Assembly: GCA_905193585.1 (NCBI GenBank)
Contig: CAJJPG010000034.1
Location: 1-14,562 of the forward strand
Length of the DNA: 14,562 nt
Direction of reading: 5' to 3'
Source: an uncultured Oscillospiraceae bacterium
GTDB lineage: Bacteria; Bacillota; Clostridia; Oscillospirales; Acutalibacteraceae
Positions within the stretch are counted from its first letter, which is position 1, and each line of letters opens with the position of its first letter. The notes under the pieces are model-generated. The model made no database searches. It saw only the letters and a program-made list of their open reading frames with translations, and was not told the origin of the DNA. The position numbers were made by a program, and so were the translations under genes. Positions 13,794-14,562 of this stretch are shown in pieces.

Positions 13794-13881
13794 GTATTTT
13801 CTAACATCTAACATCTAACATCTAATGTCTAACTTGAGGGGTATTTATCTAATATCTACCGTCTAAAATCTAATATCTAAT
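13788..13881. repeat. Two blocks of 7-bp repeats, each headed by the same 12-mer
   Basis: TGAGGGGTATTT occurs at 13788-13799 and again at 13835-13846. Each copy is followed by five 7-bp units of the type TCTAACA/TCTAATA: 13800-13834 (three identical, then TCTAATG and TCTAACT) and 13847-13881 (more diverged). The two blocks are 47 bp each. The first 12-mer overlaps the right end of the palindromic element. The unit length is not a multiple of three and no gene spans it. Confidence 0.85.
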
Positions 13882-13893
13882 TCGGATTAACAC

Positions 13894-13922
13894 TTGATTT
13901 TAATGCAGGCATATGCTATAAT
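13894..13922 (+). promoter_or_regulatory. Promoter of the TetR-family regulator gene
   Basis: TTGATT (13894-13899) and TATAAT (13917-13922) are 17 bases apart, with TG placed for an extended -10. Transcription would begin near 13929, about 36 bases before the start codon, which has AAAGGAAG upstream. Confidence 0.85.
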
Positions 13923-13933
13923 TAAAATAAATG

Positions 13934-13947
13934 ATTGATTAGTCAGT
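13934..13947. promoter_or_regulatory. Possible operator for autoregulation
   Basis: ATTGATTAGTCAGT matches its own reverse complement at 10 of 14 positions (core TGATTAGTCA). It lies just downstream of the predicted transcription start, between promoter and ribosome binding site, where a bound TetR-family dimer would block its own gene. Binding is inference. Confidence 0.4.
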
Positions 13948-13964
13948 AAAAAAGGAAGAAATAT

Positions 13965-14549
13965 ATGAAAGCAACAGAAGAACAGCACAACGAAAGAAAA
14001 CGGGAAATAATGGAAAAATGCTTTGATTGCTATGCGGAAAACGGACTTACCGGCACAGGCATTAAAGCGCTGGCAGAGGCATGCGGCTGCACAACAGGGA
14101 ATTTATACTGTTATTTTAAAAATGTGGACGATCTGATTATCGAATCCACCGCCTACTGCATGGCAAAGGTTGAGGATGATTTCATGAAAAAAGCCCCGAC
14201 CGACCCGAAAGACGCCATGCGGTTTATTGAGGAAATACCGTACTGGACGGCGAAAAAGCACGGCAAAAAATACATGCTTATGTATCAGGTTTACACACTG
14301 CCGAAGTACATGAAGCACGGCAAAAAATTTTTTGAGGGCGTGAACGAGCGCTACACCGCATACGCAAAGCTGCTTGAACCCAAAATCGGCATACCGTATA
14401 CGGTAATTACACCGCTCATTTTTATATTCGTACGCGCATGCGTGCACTATGCCATGTTTGAGGATGAATACTACTTAAAATCCCAAATGGAGGTCTTAAA
14501 ACAGGGCGTCGCCCTGTTTGTGGATAAGTACAAAGCAAACCAAGCATAA
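13965..14549 (+). CDS. TetR/AcrR-family transcriptional regulator
   Basis: This 194-residue one-domain-plus-ligand-domain repressor has the N-terminal HTH in the usual place: REIMEKCFDCYAENGLTGTGIKALAEACGCTTGNLYCYFKNVDDLI, residues 13-57, with the recognition helix around TTGNLYCYF. The remaining ~135 residues form the helical ligand-binding and dimer domain, rich in aromatic residues (YMLMYQVYTLPKYMKHGKKFF at 104-124). The ligand is unknown. The ATG follows AAAGGAAG with 6-base spacing and the gene has its own promoter. Neither the upstream relics nor anything else in the window is an obvious target; the regulated gene, often an efflux pump, may lie just to the right. The 13 bases after the stop contain nothing recognisable. 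Confidence 0.93.
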   Translation: MKATEEQHNERKREIMEKCFDCYAENGLTGTGIKALAEACGCTTGNLYCYFKNVDDLIIESTAYCMAKVEDDFMKKAPTDPKDAMRFIEEIPYWTAKKHGKKYMLMYQVYTLPKYMKHGKKFFEGVNERYTAYAKLLEPKIGIPYTVITPLIFIFVRACVHYAMFEDEYYLKSQMEVLKQGVALFVDKYKANQA

Positions 14550-14562
14550 GCCGGTCAGCCGC

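Noticed and set aside
13800..13881. A CRISPR array
   Set aside because: The units are 7 bp and contiguous, without 25-40 bp repeats or unique spacers, and no cas genes are present.

Overview
The window reads as chromosome from a low-to-mid GC Firmicute of class Clostridia, most likely an uncultured gut Oscillospiraceae/Ruminococcaceae-type bacterium. The reasons are a pyrimidine operon in Bacillus/Clostridium order with the Gram-positive PyrK/PyrD pair, strong AGGAGG-type ribosome binding sites, extended -10 sigma-A promoters, a YfhO-family membrane protein, and a dispersed palindromic element ending in CCCTCAGT/ACTGAGGG of a kind I associate with this group. The assignment is inference, since no rRNA or marker phylogeny was available.

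Region 1 (1-6492, minus strand) is a pyrimidine biosynthesis operon, pyrC-carA-carB-pyrK-pyrD, with pyrD cut by the window edge. All four junctions are tight and three are overlaps. It is preceded by one good promoter and a leader of about 134 nt. That leader ends in an intrinsic terminator directly in front of the pyrC ribosome binding site. A ten-base segment near the leader's 5' end can pair perfectly with the terminator's 5' arm, and the same segment lies in a hairpin whose hexaloop (CTGTGA) fits the CNGNGA loop of PyrR-binding RNAs. This is a candidate Bacillus-style UMP/PyrR attenuator, although no pyrR gene is in view.

Region 2 (6489-9586, minus strand) is a YfhO-family polytopic membrane protein followed by a four-helix DUF2975-like protein. 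Region 3 (9615-12343, plus strand) diverges from it through a pair of overlapping, nearly mirror-image promoters. It encodes a YfbR-type HD-domain 5'-deoxynucleotidase, a protein with two SCP2-like halves, and a class III PLP-dependent enzyme resembling glutamate-1-semialdehyde aminomutase. The joint role of these three genes is not evident.

Region 4 (12372-13591) is a gene graveyard. On the minus strand are a macrodomain missing its N-terminus and a SirTM-type sirtuin with a large internal deletion, the remains of a macrodomain-sirtuin ADP-ribosylation pair. On the plus strand is the last ~47 codons of an L-2-amino-thiazoline-4-carboxylate hydrolase-like gene with its terminator. The macrodomain and hydrolase relics meet head to head at about 13388-13390, as if one deletion had removed a divergent promoter region and both N-termini.

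Region 5 (13651-14549) holds a ~143 bp multi-hairpin palindromic element, two blocks of 7-bp repeats each introduced by the same 12-mer, and a TetR-family regulator with its own promoter and a possible operator. No complete, clearly new multi-gene system was found. The most informative points are the pyr leader, the decayed macrodomain/sirtuin locus and the repeat cluster.
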